Positions 1-9,490 of a stretch of 64,000 bases of DNA are shown in pieces (position 1 is the stretch's first letter; each line of letters begins with the position of its first letter). Source of the DNA: Methylobacter sp. (lineage in GTDB: Bacteria > Pseudomonadota > Gammaproteobacteria > Methylococcales > Methylomonadaceae); the NCBI RefSeq assembly GCF_004322395.1, contig NZ_SCTW01000143.1:1-64000 (forward strand), in the 5' to 3' direction. The position numbers and the translations under genes were made by a program. The notes below the pieces were generated by a model. The model was given only the letters and a program-made list of their open reading frames with translations, did not search any database and had not been told where the DNA came from.

Positions 1-2047
1 TCAAATCGGCGCCTTCACTGGCATAAACACCAATACCGGAGTAACCTAAATCGGGCCAATAGCGTTGGTAATTCTGCCGGCTCATGGCCAGATGGCCTTG
101 ATCGCCGCTGTAGTCGGCATAAATGGCGATGACTTCAAAAAGCGCCTCGCCTTGATCGGTTTTTAATGGAATTTTTTGGCCTATTTTCACCGCATGATGA
201 TAAGCATAAGGCTCGGTTACGATGACTGTCGGTTGGCTTTCGAACCGGCGCCAAGGATCGTCGTCAACTTTATGTTTAAAGATAAAGCCTTGTTTGGATT
301 TTGTATTTAACTCAAACACCGATATTTTGGTGAGTTGACCAGCAGCAATTGTATTTGTGTGCAACACAGTGCTTAGCATTTGCACGTTGGGGAGTTCAGC
401 CAGTTTTTCCTTCAAGCGATGATCCGCCAAAGCTTTATCCGCTGCCATTTTCTCCCCCGGCAATGAAACATAAAGATCGGCGCGCAAACTGGCTTGCAGC
501 CATTGCTCAACCGTTTGGCGAAAACTGCCTATCATCAAGTCCATCCCTATCGTCGCAGACACCGCAATCATCAATGCAGCTATTGCGATCCCTGTTCTAC
601 TGATTTCGGCCGAGACCATTCGTGGGGGTAAACGCCCCAAAACCCCTAAAAAACGCCCGAATAATTGCTCTATCAGTTTCATGAGCAACAAGGTAACCAC
701 CGGAGTCAGCAAACCAAATCCAAACAGTATCAGGAAAATGCTGCACAAGCCCAAAATGATGCTTTTACCGGAAAAGAATGCCATTGCGAACCCTCCGAGT
801 ATCAATACAATACTGACTAACCCCACTGTTTTGATTAACCGGCGTATGCCCGATTCCAGTTGAGACCTAGCCAATACCTTAACAGGTGACAAACGTGTCG
901 CTTCGAAAGCAGGAGGCAATACCGCCAGCAAGGTAGCGCTTATGCCCAACACTACACCTTTGCCTATTTGTAAAGGCGTAATCGATAAAGAGGCTGTGTC
1001 GATACGAAAATAAATAGCATTAATAGTTCCTGAGATCAAATATAACAAGCCTTGTCCCAGAGCTATGCCGAGCGCGATACCCAATAAAGTACCGGCAATA
1101 GCCAACAAAAAAGCTTCGCCGATAATTAACTTAAAAATCTGCTGCCGGGTTACGCCCAATAAACGCAAACTACCGATTAAACGCCGCCGCTGCATGACCA
1201 GAAAAGTCATCGTATTATAAATTAAAAACATGCCCACCAGCAGCGAAAGTAGGCCTAATGCCTTTAAATCGATGGAAAATGCCCGAGTCATTTCCCTGAT
1301 CGATTCCGCCTGATTATCTATAGACACCAACAAGGCGTAGCCCGGCAAAGCCTTTTGTATAGCCGCCAAAGTTTCAGGTGCATCTTTTTCTATTAACACT
1401 TCAATTGAGCTAAGCCTGCCGAATAACCCCAATACCTCCTGGGCTGTGGCGATGTCGGTGATTATCAGCTTAGCCAACACCTGTTCTGAAACAGCGCCGT
1501 TACCGGGAAGCAAACCGACGATTTTTAATTGTTGCGGGCCTTGGTCGGTAACCACAGATAACTGATCATTGATTTGCAGATGCAGGCGCTGTGCAGTTTT
1601 CTCACTCAGCAGCGCGCTATTCGATTCGGTCATTAACCGGATTAAAATATCCGGGGAAAATTTTTCTTTTTGCTCGTTTTGCCACCCCGAACGTAGCGAT
1701 TTTTCAATGAACGGATCGATACCAATCAACTTAAAACTTTCTTGATCCTGCTTCACCGGCTTTACATAACCGGTTACCACCGGCGATAAATTAGCTATGC
1801 CCTGCTCTACTCTTAATCGGGTATACAGCTTTTCATCAAGCCCTCCATCGCTGGCAATAATGCGATGTGTTGCAGCCCCGGAAAAGGCCTTACCCGCTTG
1901 ATTAAATGATTTAAGCGAGCTTTCCATCGCCAAATCAATAGCTATGACTACGGCCACGCCCAGAGCAATTCCCATTGTAGCTAACACCAGTTGCCACGGA
2001 TGCCGCCATAAAAAATTACGGCTGGCGCGGTTAAGAATTGTGCTCAT
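1..2047 (-). CDS. ABC transporter permease, FtsX/MacB-like (partial, 3' end outside window)
   Basis: Open frame on the minus strand from an ATG at 2045-2047 to the window edge, about 682 codons without a stop, so the C-terminus is missing. The N-terminus reads MSTILNRASRNFLWRHPWQL followed by a hydrophobic segment (LVLATMGIALGVAVVIAI). A periplasmic MacB_PCD-like stretch of about 220 residues follows, then an FtsX core containing LLVGMFLIYNTMTFLVMQRR and GEAFLLAIAGTLLGIALG. Further membrane segments and a second periplasmic portion come next, suggesting the long two-FtsX-domain form. The start overlaps the ATPase stop as ATGA, so the two are translationally coupled. Such pairs export lipids, lipoproteins or peptides; the substrate cannot be read from the sequence. 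Confidence 0.88.
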   Translation of the reverse strand, partial: MSTILNRASRNFLWRHPWQLVLATMGIALGVAVVIAIDLAMESSLKSFNQAGKAFSGAATHRIIASDGGLDEKLYTRLRVEQGIANLSPVVTGYVKPVKQDQESFKLIGIDPFIEKSLRSGWQNEQKEKFSPDILIRLMTESNSALLSEKTAQRLHLQINDQLSVVTDQGPQQLKIVGLLPGNGAVSEQVLAKLIITDIATAQEVLGLFGRLSSIEVLIEKDAPETLAAIQKALPGYALLVSIDNQAESIREMTRAFSIDLKALGLLSLLVGMFLIYNTMTFLVMQRRRLIGSLRLLGVTRQQIFKLIIGEAFLLAIAGTLLGIALGIALGQGLLYLISGTINAIYFRIDTASLSITPLQIGKGVVLGISATLLAVLPPAFEATRLSPVKVLARSQLESGIRRLIKTVGLVSIVLILGGFAMAFFSGKSIILGLCSIFLILFGFGLLTPVVTLLLMKLIEQLFGRFLGVLGRLPPRMVSAEISRTGIAIAALMIAVSATIGMDLMIGSFRQTVEQWLQASLRADLYVSLPGEKMAADKALADHRLKEKLAELPNVQMLSTVLHTNTIAAGQLTKISVFELNTKSKQGFIFKHKVDDDPWRRFESQPTVIVTEPYAYHHAVKIGQKIPLKTDQGEALFEVIAIYADYSGDQGHLAMSRQNYQRYWPDLGYSGIGVYASEGADL

Positions 2048-2727
2048 GACACATACAATGATTTGTTACGAATGGAAAACACCCGGTCAGCCTTACCGAT
2101 GACTTCTTGACTATGAGTCGCCATAATCATGGTTTTGCCCGCTTTCCTGACCAGAATATCCAATAATTCCAATACCTGTTCAGCGGTATCCAAATCCAGA
2201 TTACCGGTCGGTTCATCGGCAAGTATCACATCCGGGTCATGAATCAAAGCCCGGGCTATCGCAACCCTTTGTTGCTCACCGCCGGATAAGCGGTCGGGGT
2301 AACTATGAAATCGATCGGATAACTTTAGCTTTTCCAGTAATTCGGCGACATCATCACGATCCTTACGAGTCACTCGCTTAATTAATTCCAACGGCAACAG
2401 AAGATTTTCTCCAACCGTCAAGGTAGGGATCAAATTATAAGATTGAAAAATAAAACCAATATGATGGCGGCGAAACAAGGTGCGGTCATGTTCGGAAAGA
2501 CCGGTAATATCGGTACCGTTAACGATAATTTTGCCGCTGTCGGGCGGATCAATACCGCTGATAAGATTTAGAAACGTAGACTTACCCGAACCGCTACGAC
2601 CGAGTAAAACAATGAATTCGCCACGGCTGACCTGCATAGTTAATTCGCTGAAAATTACATGCTGCTGACCCGACTCTTGATAACTTTTACTTAAGTGCTC
2701 AATCAATATTGCTGTTTCTGTAGTCAT
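2044..2727 (-). CDS. ABC transporter ATP-binding protein (LolD/MacB-type)
   Basis: A 227-residue nucleotide-binding subunit. Walker A is GRSGSGKST at about residues 43-51, the Q-loop region is IFQSYNLIPTLTVGENLLLP, the signature is LSGGEQQRVAIARAL, and Walker B is VILADEPTGNLD. The H-loop is MATHS. The wording around the Q-loop and the TGNLD extension is typical of the LolD/MacB/FtsE group, which couples ATP hydrolysis to FtsX-like permeases rather than to channel-type importers. It lies directly upstream of the permease with a 4-nt overlap and is probably the first gene of that operon. Family assignment is firm; the cargo is unknown. Confidence 0.93.
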   Translation of the reverse strand: MTTETAILIEHLSKSYQESGQQHVIFSELTMQVSRGEFIVLLGRSGSGKSTFLNLISGIDPPDSGKIIVNGTDITGLSEHDRTLFRRHHIGFIFQSYNLIPTLTVGENLLLPLELIKRVTRKDRDDVAELLEKLKLSDRFHSYPDRLSGGEQQRVAIARALIHDPDVILADEPTGNLDLDTAEQVLELLDILVRKAGKTMIMATHSQEVIGKADRVFSIRNKSLYVS

Positions 2728-3019
2728 AGAGGCTTCATTACAAACGTTCCAAAACTAAAAGAATACAGCAAGTTTTATGGTTGAGGAGTATAAGATTTCG
2801 AACTCCCGCACCCTCATTGCTTCCAGGTAATATAATTTCTATGGCGGGTTTGTTCACGGACCGGCGTTCGACGTTTTTGATTCATAGTTGAGAATTCTCC
2901 TTGCTTAGCAGAGTTCAGCCAATAGGTAACAGCGCTTATTGATTGAAGAAAACGGACTCTCTATCCTACCTGTAAACTGCAAAAAGCGATGTCATTTTGA
3001 ATTTCTCCGGAGAAAGCTG

Positions 3020-3367
3020 ATGAAAACAAAGTTACTAATTACCCTGTTTTTGGTTCTTGGTTTGCTAACCGCTTGCGCCGAAATGAACCCGCAGCAGCCG
3101 CCGGCGAATATGGACCTGGCCTTGCAAGAAGCGAAAACCAAAGAGGATCATGAGAAGCTGGCAGAACACTATGATGAAGCGGCGCAGGACATGCGAGAAA
3201 AAGCTCAGGAATATGCGAAATGTCTTAACCAATATGAGTCAAAAAGCTATCTCTACGGTAGGCAAGCGGAAGATTTAAAAGCGCATGCTCAAAGGCTGGT
3301 TGATGTTTACGAAAAAGCTGCCGATGAAAATTCACACATGGCAAGGATGCATCGCCAAATGGAATGA
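3020..3367 (+). CDS. Small coiled-coil lipoprotein
   Basis: The ATG at 3020 is chosen over an upstream in-frame start at 2939 because it follows a ccggagaaag Shine-Dalgarno-like stretch and opens a classical lipoprotein signal peptide (MKTKLLITLFLVLGLLTAC, lipobox LTAC). The mature part of about 97 residues is charged and predicted helical (EAKTKEDHEKLAEHYDEAAQ, then further repeated A/E/K-rich heptads). It contains a lone internal Cys (AKCLNQ). It resembles other short helical envelope lipoproteins, but I do not recognise a named family. It stands alone between the ABC exporter and the convergent DCC gene. Confidence 0.72.
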   Translation: MKTKLLITLFLVLGLLTACAEMNPQQPPANMDLALQEAKTKEDHEKLAEHYDEAAQDMREKAQEYAKCLNQYESKSYLYGRQAEDLKAHAQRLVDVYEKAADENSHMARMHRQME

Positions 3368-3378
3368 TGCAAAGTTAA

Positions 3379-3750
3379 TCATAGCCGGCCGCTACGACTC
3401 AGCCTTCGGTTAACTTGCCAATGGTATATCTTGGCTAACAACGGACGAATCAGCGGCAACCCGATTAGCCAAGCCAGAGGCTTCAACACAGGCACTTTGC
3501 TCATCAGCAGGATATAAGCATCCATCTCGGAATGAATCCGCTGATTTTCATCCTGAACATGCAGTTCGGTTAACGCCTTGTGCGGATCGATGCCGATTTT
3601 ACGCAGCTGATCTTCCCGGCCGGTGATGTCGATCCAGCAGACGTCTTCACCCGCTTTCCCGGCGAGTTTTTCGTAGGTCGCTCTGTCTTTGACGCATTTT
3701 GGGCAGGCTCCATCGTAATAAACTTTAATTTTGGCTTTATCTTGATTCAT
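3379..3750 (-). CDS. Thiol-disulfide oxidoreductase DCC family protein (DUF393)
   Basis: A 123-residue protein with the family hallmark YDGACPKC near residue 12, the thioredoxin-like CxxC that names the DCC family. The second conserved block, SEMDAYILLMSKVPVLKPLAWL, followed by PLIRPLLAKIYHW, is also typical and gives a hydrophobic C-terminal half. Members are small cytosolic or membrane-associated redox proteins with poorly defined substrates. The gene is convergent with the upstream lipoprotein gene (12 nt apart) and has its own upstream region of about 330 bp. Confidence 0.85.
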   Translation of the reverse strand: MNQDKAKIKVYYDGACPKCVKDRATYEKLAGKAGEDVCWIDITGREDQLRKIGIDPHKALTELHVQDENQRIHSEMDAYILLMSKVPVLKPLAWLIGLPLIRPLLAKIYHWQVNRRLSRSGRL

Positions 3751-4088
3751 ATTTATTGTCCTCCGGTCGGCGATGGCGATCAGGTTCTTAGAATTCGTAT
3801 CGATGAGTCTTATTGAAAATAAGCGTGGAAACTATAGCAGCTAACCTTTTTCTTTCCGATCGGTGGCATTGCACATACGAGTTGAATCTAAGCATGTAAA
3901 CAAAATCAATAGCATCCGTGTCACTACCTATATAAACATCGGCTTCTTGGTCGTAAAGTTCTGGCATTGTTTTATTGTTCCTGAAAGATGGCGGCTGATT
4001 TAGAGACGATCGCATTCTCGTTATCGCTCTCCATTCTGACAATAGCCATGGGCCATCTTTAGACGATGCTATACGGGAGTACAAAGCC
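3751..4088. other. Intergenic region between the DCC gene and aconitase
   Basis: About 340 bp. A 100-codon minus-strand frame (3788-4090) spans most of it, but it has no convincing family match or ribosome-binding site. It also occupies the expected promoter region of the aconitase gene, so I do not call it. No clear terminator or operator is visible. Confidence 0.4.
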
Positions 4089-6026
4089 ATGGGTAAAAAC
4101 GTAACTCAGAAGCTGATCGAAAATCACTTGGCCGAAGGTCGCATGACACCTGGTGAAGAGATTGGCTTAAAAATCGATCAAACACTCACCCAGGACGCAA
4201 CGGGCACTCTGGTCATGCTGGAATTTGAAGCGATTGGCCTTCCGCGCGTACAAACCGAACTTTCCGTCCAGTATGTAGATCACAACCTCCTGCAGGAAGA
4301 CTTTAAAAACCCTGATGACCATCTGTTTTTGCGTAGCGCGTGCAAAAAGTTCGGCCTGTGGTACAGCCGTCCTGGTAACGGCGTGAGCCATCCCGTGCAT
4401 ATGGAGCGCTTCGGCGTGCCGGGAAAAACCTTGCTGGGCTCGGACAGCCATACCTGTGCGGCCGGTTCGTTGGGAATGCTGGCAATCGGTGCGGGCGGCC
4501 TGGAGGTGGCGATGGCGATGGCGGGGGAACCGTTTTACCTGAAAATGCCTAAAGTGTGGGGCGTCAAACTGGTCGGGGAAATGCCAGATTGGGTAAGCGC
4601 CAAAGATGTGATTTTGGAAATGCTGCGCAGGCACGATGTGGACGGCGGGCTTGGCAAGATCGTCGAATATCACGGTCCCGGATTGAGATTCCTGACCGCC
4701 ATGGACCGGCATGTGATCGCTAATATGGGAGCCGAACTGGGCGCCACCACGACGGTTTTTCCATCGGACGATTCGGTCATGGCGTTTTTGAAAAGCCAGG
4801 GGCGCGAGCAAGACTTTCGGGAAATTCTCGCGGACCCGGATGCGGAATACGACGAATACGAGGAAATCAACCTGTCGGAGCTGGAACCTCTGATTGCACT
4901 GCCCAGCAGTCCGGGTAACGTGGTGCCGGTACGCGAGGTGGCGGGCCGGGAAATCTACCAATCCTATATCGGATCATCCGCCAATCCCGGGCTGCGGGAC
5001 TTTGCCATCACGGCCATGATCGTCGACGGCAAACAGACGCACGACCGCGTTTCATTCGACGTCAACCCCACGTCTCGGCAGATATTGGAGAACATGACGG
5101 CAACCGGCATATTGGGAAAGCTGATCCATGCGGGCGCGCGCCTCCACCAAGCAGGGTGCGGCGGCTGTATCGGCATGGGACAGGCTCCGGCTACGGGGCG
5201 CATTAGCCTGCGCACCGTTCCCCGAAATTTTCCGGGCCGCTCGGGCACGAGTGAAGATTTGGTGTATTTGTGCAGCCCTGAAACCGCCGCCGCCTCGGCC
5301 CTGACCGGCGTGATCACCGATCCGCGTACGTTAAGTATGGCGTGCCCCCGTTTCACGGAACCCGAGACCGCGCTCCTTAATACTGAGATGCTGGTCGCGC
5401 CCGCACAGGAAGACGAACCGTATGATTTGGAGAAAGGCCCCAATATCAAACCGCTGCCCCAGTTAGAGCCGCTGTCCGATACGCTCGAAGGGCCGGCGCT
5501 ATTGAAGGTGGGCGATGATATTTCCACGGATGAAATTTTGCCGGCCGGAGCCAAGGTGCTGCCTTTTCGCAGTAATATCCCGGCAATCAGCCGATTTGTT
5601 TTCAGCCCGATCGACGAGACATACTACGAAAGAGCGATGGGCTATCAGAAACAGGGTTCGTTCATTGTTGGCGGCAGCAATTACGGGCAGGGTTCGAGCC
5701 GCGAGCACGCTGCCCTGGCCCCGCGCTATTTGGGAGTTAAAGCCGTAATCGCAAAAAGCTTTGCCCGAATACATTTGCAGAATCTAAGCAACTTCGGCAT
5801 TTTGCCGTTGATATTTGCCAATCCTGATGATTGGAACAAGATCGCTCAAGGCGACCGGCTTTCCATTCCCGATGTGCGCAATGCCATTCGCCAGGGAAAC
5901 AGAATCAAGGTGATCAATCTGACCAAGAACGAGACCTATGAGACCGAACACTCGATGACGCATTTCCAGGTAGAAATGGTGCTGGCGGGGAGCCTGATCA
6001 ATTTGGTTAAGCAAAAAGAGTCGTAA
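4089..6026 (+). CDS. Aconitate hydratase (single-chain, about 645 aa type)
   Basis: Interconverts citrate and isocitrate in the TCA cycle with a [4Fe-4S] cluster. The three cluster cysteines are visible: Cys in GSDSHTCAAGS near residue 122, and the pair in AGCGGCIGMGQAP near residues 356 and 359. The mobile swivel domain follows, with DDISTDEILPAGAK and YGQGSSREHAALAPRYLG, the latter carrying the substrate-binding SSR. The length of 645 residues matches the shorter bacterial aconitase group rather than the roughly 890-residue AcnA/AcnB forms. The gene appears monocistronic. The last ~200 bp of its 3' end are duplicated 2.4 kb downstream (8415-8616). Confidence 0.95.
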   Translation: MGKNVTQKLIENHLAEGRMTPGEEIGLKIDQTLTQDATGTLVMLEFEAIGLPRVQTELSVQYVDHNLLQEDFKNPDDHLFLRSACKKFGLWYSRPGNGVSHPVHMERFGVPGKTLLGSDSHTCAAGSLGMLAIGAGGLEVAMAMAGEPFYLKMPKVWGVKLVGEMPDWVSAKDVILEMLRRHDVDGGLGKIVEYHGPGLRFLTAMDRHVIANMGAELGATTTVFPSDDSVMAFLKSQGREQDFREILADPDAEYDEYEEINLSELEPLIALPSSPGNVVPVREVAGREIYQSYIGSSANPGLRDFAITAMIVDGKQTHDRVSFDVNPTSRQILENMTATGILGKLIHAGARLHQAGCGGCIGMGQAPATGRISLRTVPRNFPGRSGTSEDLVYLCSPETAAASALTGVITDPRTLSMACPRFTEPETALLNTEMLVAPAQEDEPYDLEKGPNIKPLPQLEPLSDTLEGPALLKVGDDISTDEILPAGAKVLPFRSNIPAISRFVFSPIDETYYERAMGYQKQGSFIVGGSNYGQGSSREHAALAPRYLGVKAVIAKSFARIHLQNLSNFGILPLIFANPDDWNKIAQGDRLSIPDVRNAIRQGNRIKVINLTKNETYETEHSMTHFQVEMVLAGSLINLVKQKES

Positions 6027-6121
6027 CTACTTAGCAAATCGAAAATCGCGGAGAGCTTACTCCCTCTCCTGATTGAGCATAGGTATCTACACAACTTTAA
6101 ATAGACGACGTTGCTTTCGCC

Positions 6122-6150
6122 CTCGTTCCCACGTAGCGCGTGGGAACGAG
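6122..6150. repeat. Perfect palindrome (REP-like)
   Basis: Arms 6122-6133 (CTCGTTCCCACG) and 6139-6150 are exact inverse complements around a 5-nt loop. The GTTCCCA...TGGGAAC core recurs at 12998-13023 and 13466-13491, so this belongs to the same dispersed REP-like family. It lies just upstream of the lipoprotein hydrolase start. Confidence 0.8.
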
Positions 6151-6180
6151 ATAAACCAAGCTAAAAAAGAAGGAGAATAC

Positions 6181-8421
6181 ATGGCTTCCCTTTTCCGATT
6201 CGCCCTATCCGGCTGCATAGCGCTATTTCTGCTCAATGGCTGCACCGAGAAGCATCTGACTCCCTATACACCTCATAAAAAGGAGTCCTACACGGTGCGC
6301 GGCCATAATTACACATTCGCCATTTACAACAGCTCCCACCGCCTGTTGACCCACCCGATCGAGGATTTGCTGGTCGAGATGAAGTGGCGGAAAACGCTCG
6401 ATCAGCCTCCCATCAGCGACATTTATCTGATCTCTCACGGCTGGAATTACACCTTGCCGCTGGCCATCGCCAATTACCATAATTACATAGAACGGATCGA
6501 CAAGTTCATGAAGGACGGCAAACCGCTCGCCACCTTTCAGCCATATTTCATCTTTGTAACGTGGACATCGACAACTCGTCCGATCACCAGTATGGCCGAG
6601 GCCATACTGCCGTTCGGGATGGATTCGGCCGTAAAGCCGGTCACTAACCTTATCGATAAGGTCCCGTTGCACATGCTCTCTGCCTGGAAACAAAGCTTGA
6701 ATACGGCGCAAACTGCATTGGGGCCGCAGTATCCGAACGATTATCTGGATAAGGATTGGAAAGACAGCCCTTATGGTTATTATGACACCAACTTGATTCA
6801 AGACGCCGACGCGATAATGGGCGAGGATGTCCCGGTGTCGGCGCTGATTTACCGTTTAATTAAACAAAAGCAAATCCCTCCCATAACATCCGGAACAACG
6901 TTGAAAAAGAGGAAAATGGCGGATCAGGCAGATGGCGACGAAGCAAATAAATCGGTGCCGGACTCCCGTTGCGTGAAACCCGATCCGCTGAATCCGGATG
7001 ATGATGTCTGCGTTTCGTTAGCAAAGACTAAATTACATCTTATTGGGCATAGCTATGGCGCTAAACTGGTGACGATGGCCGGCATGGAAGCGGTAAGACG
7101 ATGGATGTTGGAATCCATTGCAGCAAATCCCAAACAATTTAGTCACCTAGCCAGTTGCAACCAGACCAAGAAAGGTTCGAGCGAATTATTGAAAGATCTG
7201 GCAGTGTGCGACCTTACGGGGCACCGCAAGCCATTCGGAGAACTGGAGGTTGCGTTTAGCGGGCTGCATAAACCGCTCTTATTAAAGGAATGGTACGATA
7301 AAACCACAGAAACACCGATTAATTCGCTGGTGTTGTTTAACCCGGCCTTCCATCCCGGCGAATTATCGTATCCTGTGGATGTTGTTAATTTCGCACCGAC
7401 ACAGACGCTCAGGTTCATCTCCCGTAAAGCCATCGTTTACTCGACCTATGACTATGCGAATGGTGCTTTATTCAGCTTGCGCGAGAATATCCTGAATACT
7501 CAAATTACTCAAATCGGGAATCAGGCAAGCAAAAAACTGGATCAGTTAAGTTATCAAAATAATAATCAGTGGTTGAAGCTGCCGGTAAATCTGTTGCAGT
7601 TAGCGATCGCCCCTGTGGATCTCGGCTATAGTCTCATTTATACCCATGTCGGACTTGTATTTTATAGCCTGGCCAATCTACCGTGGGATTTCTGGCATCA
7701 TGTCCAGACCGGTACGCTGGGCGGTCTTTATCTGCCCCCATCCGGTTCGAGCTTCGGCTGGCAAAGCGTCGCCAAAGGAACCGCCAATGCGGTGGATTAT
7801 TTCTTGCCGACCAACATGTTATATCGGAACGAATCCGAGCAAGGCTTGTTCCGCCTGAACAAGCCGGGTTTGGGCAAAACCGGTCTGAACCATTTGGCCG
7901 AAGGGCGATGGATAGGAGGGAATTTATGGGGACTTGAGGATTATTATTCCTTAAGGGAACCGTTCGGTGAGGTTGAGTGTATCGCTAACAAAAATCCAAT
8001 CGTTTGCCAGAAAGCGCTGATCGATTTAAAAAGCCTAAAAAAACCGCCTTTTGCACCCAATATAGGTCCCTCCACTTTCAGCCGATTTAGCGCCGAACCT
8101 TTTGTTGCGAACATGCCGACGGATTTCAGTTCCGGCGAAGCCTTATGGCAAAGGGAAAAATTCTACTCCTTCGATGCCGGATACGTTTACGACTCCCATA
8201 CTCCTCTAATGGGCGCGCATAGCGACTTACGAAAACCCGAACTGCCGGATCAAGAAAATTGTCAGAACGAATCTTCTGATTGCGAAGAGGTGGAAAAACG
8301 CGATTACACGTTTAATTTTGTATTCAACTTTACCCAAACCAATTTTGAGCGCAAATTTTGCGAGTTGAATCCCAGAGAAATAGAGGAGTTTGGGGTTGTT
8401 TGCGCTTACAGGAAATCCTGA
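6181..8421 (+). CDS. Large lipoprotein with alpha/beta-hydrolase motif
   Basis: Start placed at 6181 because it follows aagaaggag and opens a lipoprotein signal (MASLFRFALSGCIALFLLNGC). An in-frame extension to 6073 runs through a REP-like palindrome and is unlikely. The mature protein of about 730 residues contains an early ISDIYLISHGWNYT block (oxyanion/strand region of an alpha/beta hydrolase) and a nucleophile elbow KLHLIGHSYGAKLV near residue 285, the GxSxG serine motif. The C-terminal half is not recognisable. It probably acts as an outer-membrane or periplasmic esterase/lipase. The reading frame terminates inside a duplicated fragment of the aconitase gene, so the last few residues may not be native. 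The gene looks inserted between two copies of the aconitase tail. Confidence 0.82.
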   Translation: MASLFRFALSGCIALFLLNGCTEKHLTPYTPHKKESYTVRGHNYTFAIYNSSHRLLTHPIEDLLVEMKWRKTLDQPPISDIYLISHGWNYTLPLAIANYHNYIERIDKFMKDGKPLATFQPYFIFVTWTSTTRPITSMAEAILPFGMDSAVKPVTNLIDKVPLHMLSAWKQSLNTAQTALGPQYPNDYLDKDWKDSPYGYYDTNLIQDADAIMGEDVPVSALIYRLIKQKQIPPITSGTTLKKRKMADQADGDEANKSVPDSRCVKPDPLNPDDDVCVSLAKTKLHLIGHSYGAKLVTMAGMEAVRRWMLESIAANPKQFSHLASCNQTKKGSSELLKDLAVCDLTGHRKPFGELEVAFSGLHKPLLLKEWYDKTTETPINSLVLFNPAFHPGELSYPVDVVNFAPTQTLRFISRKAIVYSTYDYANGALFSLRENILNTQITQIGNQASKKLDQLSYQNNNQWLKLPVNLLQLAIAPVDLGYSLIYTHVGLVFYSLANLPWDFWHHVQTGTLGGLYLPPSGSSFGWQSVAKGTANAVDYFLPTNMLYRNESEQGLFRLNKPGLGKTGLNHLAEGRWIGGNLWGLEDYYSLREPFGEVECIANKNPIVCQKALIDLKSLKKPPFAPNIGPSTFSRFSAEPFVANMPTDFSSGEALWQREKFYSFDAGYVYDSHTPLMGAHSDLRKPELPDQENCQNESSDCEEVEKRDYTFNFVFNFTQTNFERKFCELNPREIEEFGVVCAYRKS

Positions 8422-8616
8422 TGATTGGAACAAAATCGCTCAAGGCGACACGCTTTCCATTCCCGATGTGCGCAATGCCATTCGCCAAGGCAATAGAATC
8501 AAGGTGATCAATCTGACCAAGAACGAGACCTATGGACCGAACACTCGACGACGCAATACCAGGTGGAAACGGTGCTGGCGGGTAGCCTGATCAATCTGGT
8601 TAAGGAACATGCATAA
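8415..8616 (+). pseudogene. Duplicated 3' fragment of the aconitase gene
   Basis: About 200 bp nearly identical to the aconitase 3' end at 5820-6026, from the codons for PDDWNKIAQGD through RIKVINLTKNETY and on to GSLINLV. A small deletion after NETY shifts the frame. There is no upstream aconitase sequence, so it cannot be functional. The hydrolase-lipoprotein stop codon is supplied by the first bases of this copy. It marks the right boundary of an insertion or tandem-duplication event behind the aconitase gene. Confidence 0.93.
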
Positions 8617-8632
8617 ATCAATTTAAGCAATT

Positions 8633-8695
8633 ACCATGAAGAGCATGAAGGACATGAAGGATTTAAGTCTTCATGTCCTTCATGCTCTTCATGGT
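8633..8695. repeat. 27-bp-arm perfect hairpin upstream of cysH
   Basis: Arms 8633-8659 and 8669-8695 are perfect inverse complements (unit built from ATGAAGAGCATGAAGGACAT) with a 9-nt loop. It has no T-tract typical of a terminator. Similar short-unit hairpins occur at 38925-38991 and 51043-51093, each with the architecture of two or three short direct repeats per arm. Confidence 0.9.
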
Positions 8696-8755
8696 TTAAA
8701 AATGATAGCAGCGGCGCTCTACATAAGCCCCCCTCCTCATTTGGACAGGAATATT

Positions 8756-9490
8756 ATGGAAACCTTCGATATCCGGCAATTACAAACTGACTTGGCCGAT
8801 AAAAATCCGCGCATCATACTTAAAAAAGCGCTGGAGCTATTCGACAACATTGCCATTGCTTTCAGCGGTTCAGAAGACGTGGCGCTGATCGATATGGCTG
8901 TCAATATCAGGAAAGATATCCAGGTTTTTTGTTTAGATACCGGCCGCTTACATCCCGAAACCTACCGTTTCATAGAAAAAGTCAGAAACCATTACCGGAT
9001 AGACATTGAAATATTATCGCCGGACAAAGACTTGCTCGATAGCCTGGTAAAAAAGAAAGGCCTGTTTAGCTTTTATGTAGACGGCCATCATGAATGTTGC
9101 GGTATCCGTAAAGTTGAATCATTAAAACGCAAACTGCCTCATTTAGATGCCTGGATTACCGGTCAACGCAAAGATCAAAGCCCCGATACCCGGCAGTCTA
9201 TTCCTGAAGTGCAAATAGACAGCGAATTTTCCACCGCCGGACATCCCTTGATTAAATTCAATCCGCTAGTCAATTGGAGCCTGACGCAAGTCTGGGATTA
9301 TATTGAAGCCTATCAGGTTCCTTATAACGAATTACATGAAAAAGGCTTTACCAGCATAGGCTGCGAACCCTGCACCCGCGCTATTTTGCCTCATGAACAT
9401 GAAAGAGCCGGCCGCTGGTGGTGGGAAGCGGGAGCTCAAAAAGAATGCGGTCTGCATGCCGGAAATGTAAAAGATAACAGTACTTCCTGA
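8756..9490 (+). CDS. cysH: Adenylyl-/phosphoadenylyl-sulfate reductase
   Basis: Reduces activated sulfate to sulfite in assimilatory sulfate reduction. The ATG at 8756 (METFDIRQLQ) is preferred over an upstream frame that translates the hairpin repeat. The PP-loop-like IAFSGSEDVALIDMA lies near residue 37. The paired cysteines ECCGIRK (about 114-115) and GCEPCTRA (about 202-205) are the CC...CxxC set that binds a [4Fe-4S] cluster, which indicates the APS-reducing type. The catalytic Cys-containing tail ends in KECGLHAGN. A 54-bp relic of the same gene occurs at 17875-17928. No other cys genes are adjacent. Confidence 0.93.
   Translation: METFDIRQLQTDLADKNPRIILKKALELFDNIAIAFSGSEDVALIDMAVNIRKDIQVFCLDTGRLHPETYRFIEKVRNHYRIDIEILSPDKDLLDSLVKKKGLFSFYVDGHHECCGIRKVESLKRKLPHLDAWITGQRKDQSPDTRQSIPEVQIDSEFSTAGHPLIKFNPLVNWSLTQVWDYIEAYQVPYNELHEKGFTSIGCEPCTRAILPHEHERAGRWWWEAGAQKECGLHAGNVKDNSTS

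Noticed and set aside
349-863. Two plus-strand frames of 84 and 60 codons
   Set aside because: Shadows of the ABC permease read on the minus strand.
3788-4090. 100-codon minus-strand frame upstream of aconitase
   Set aside because: No recognised family, no ribosome-binding site, and it covers the expected aconitase promoter.
8636-8755. In-frame N-terminal extension of cysH (MKSMKDMKD...)
   Set aside because: It is the translated hairpin repeat; the METFDIRQL start at 8756 has a better ribosome-binding site and fits family length.
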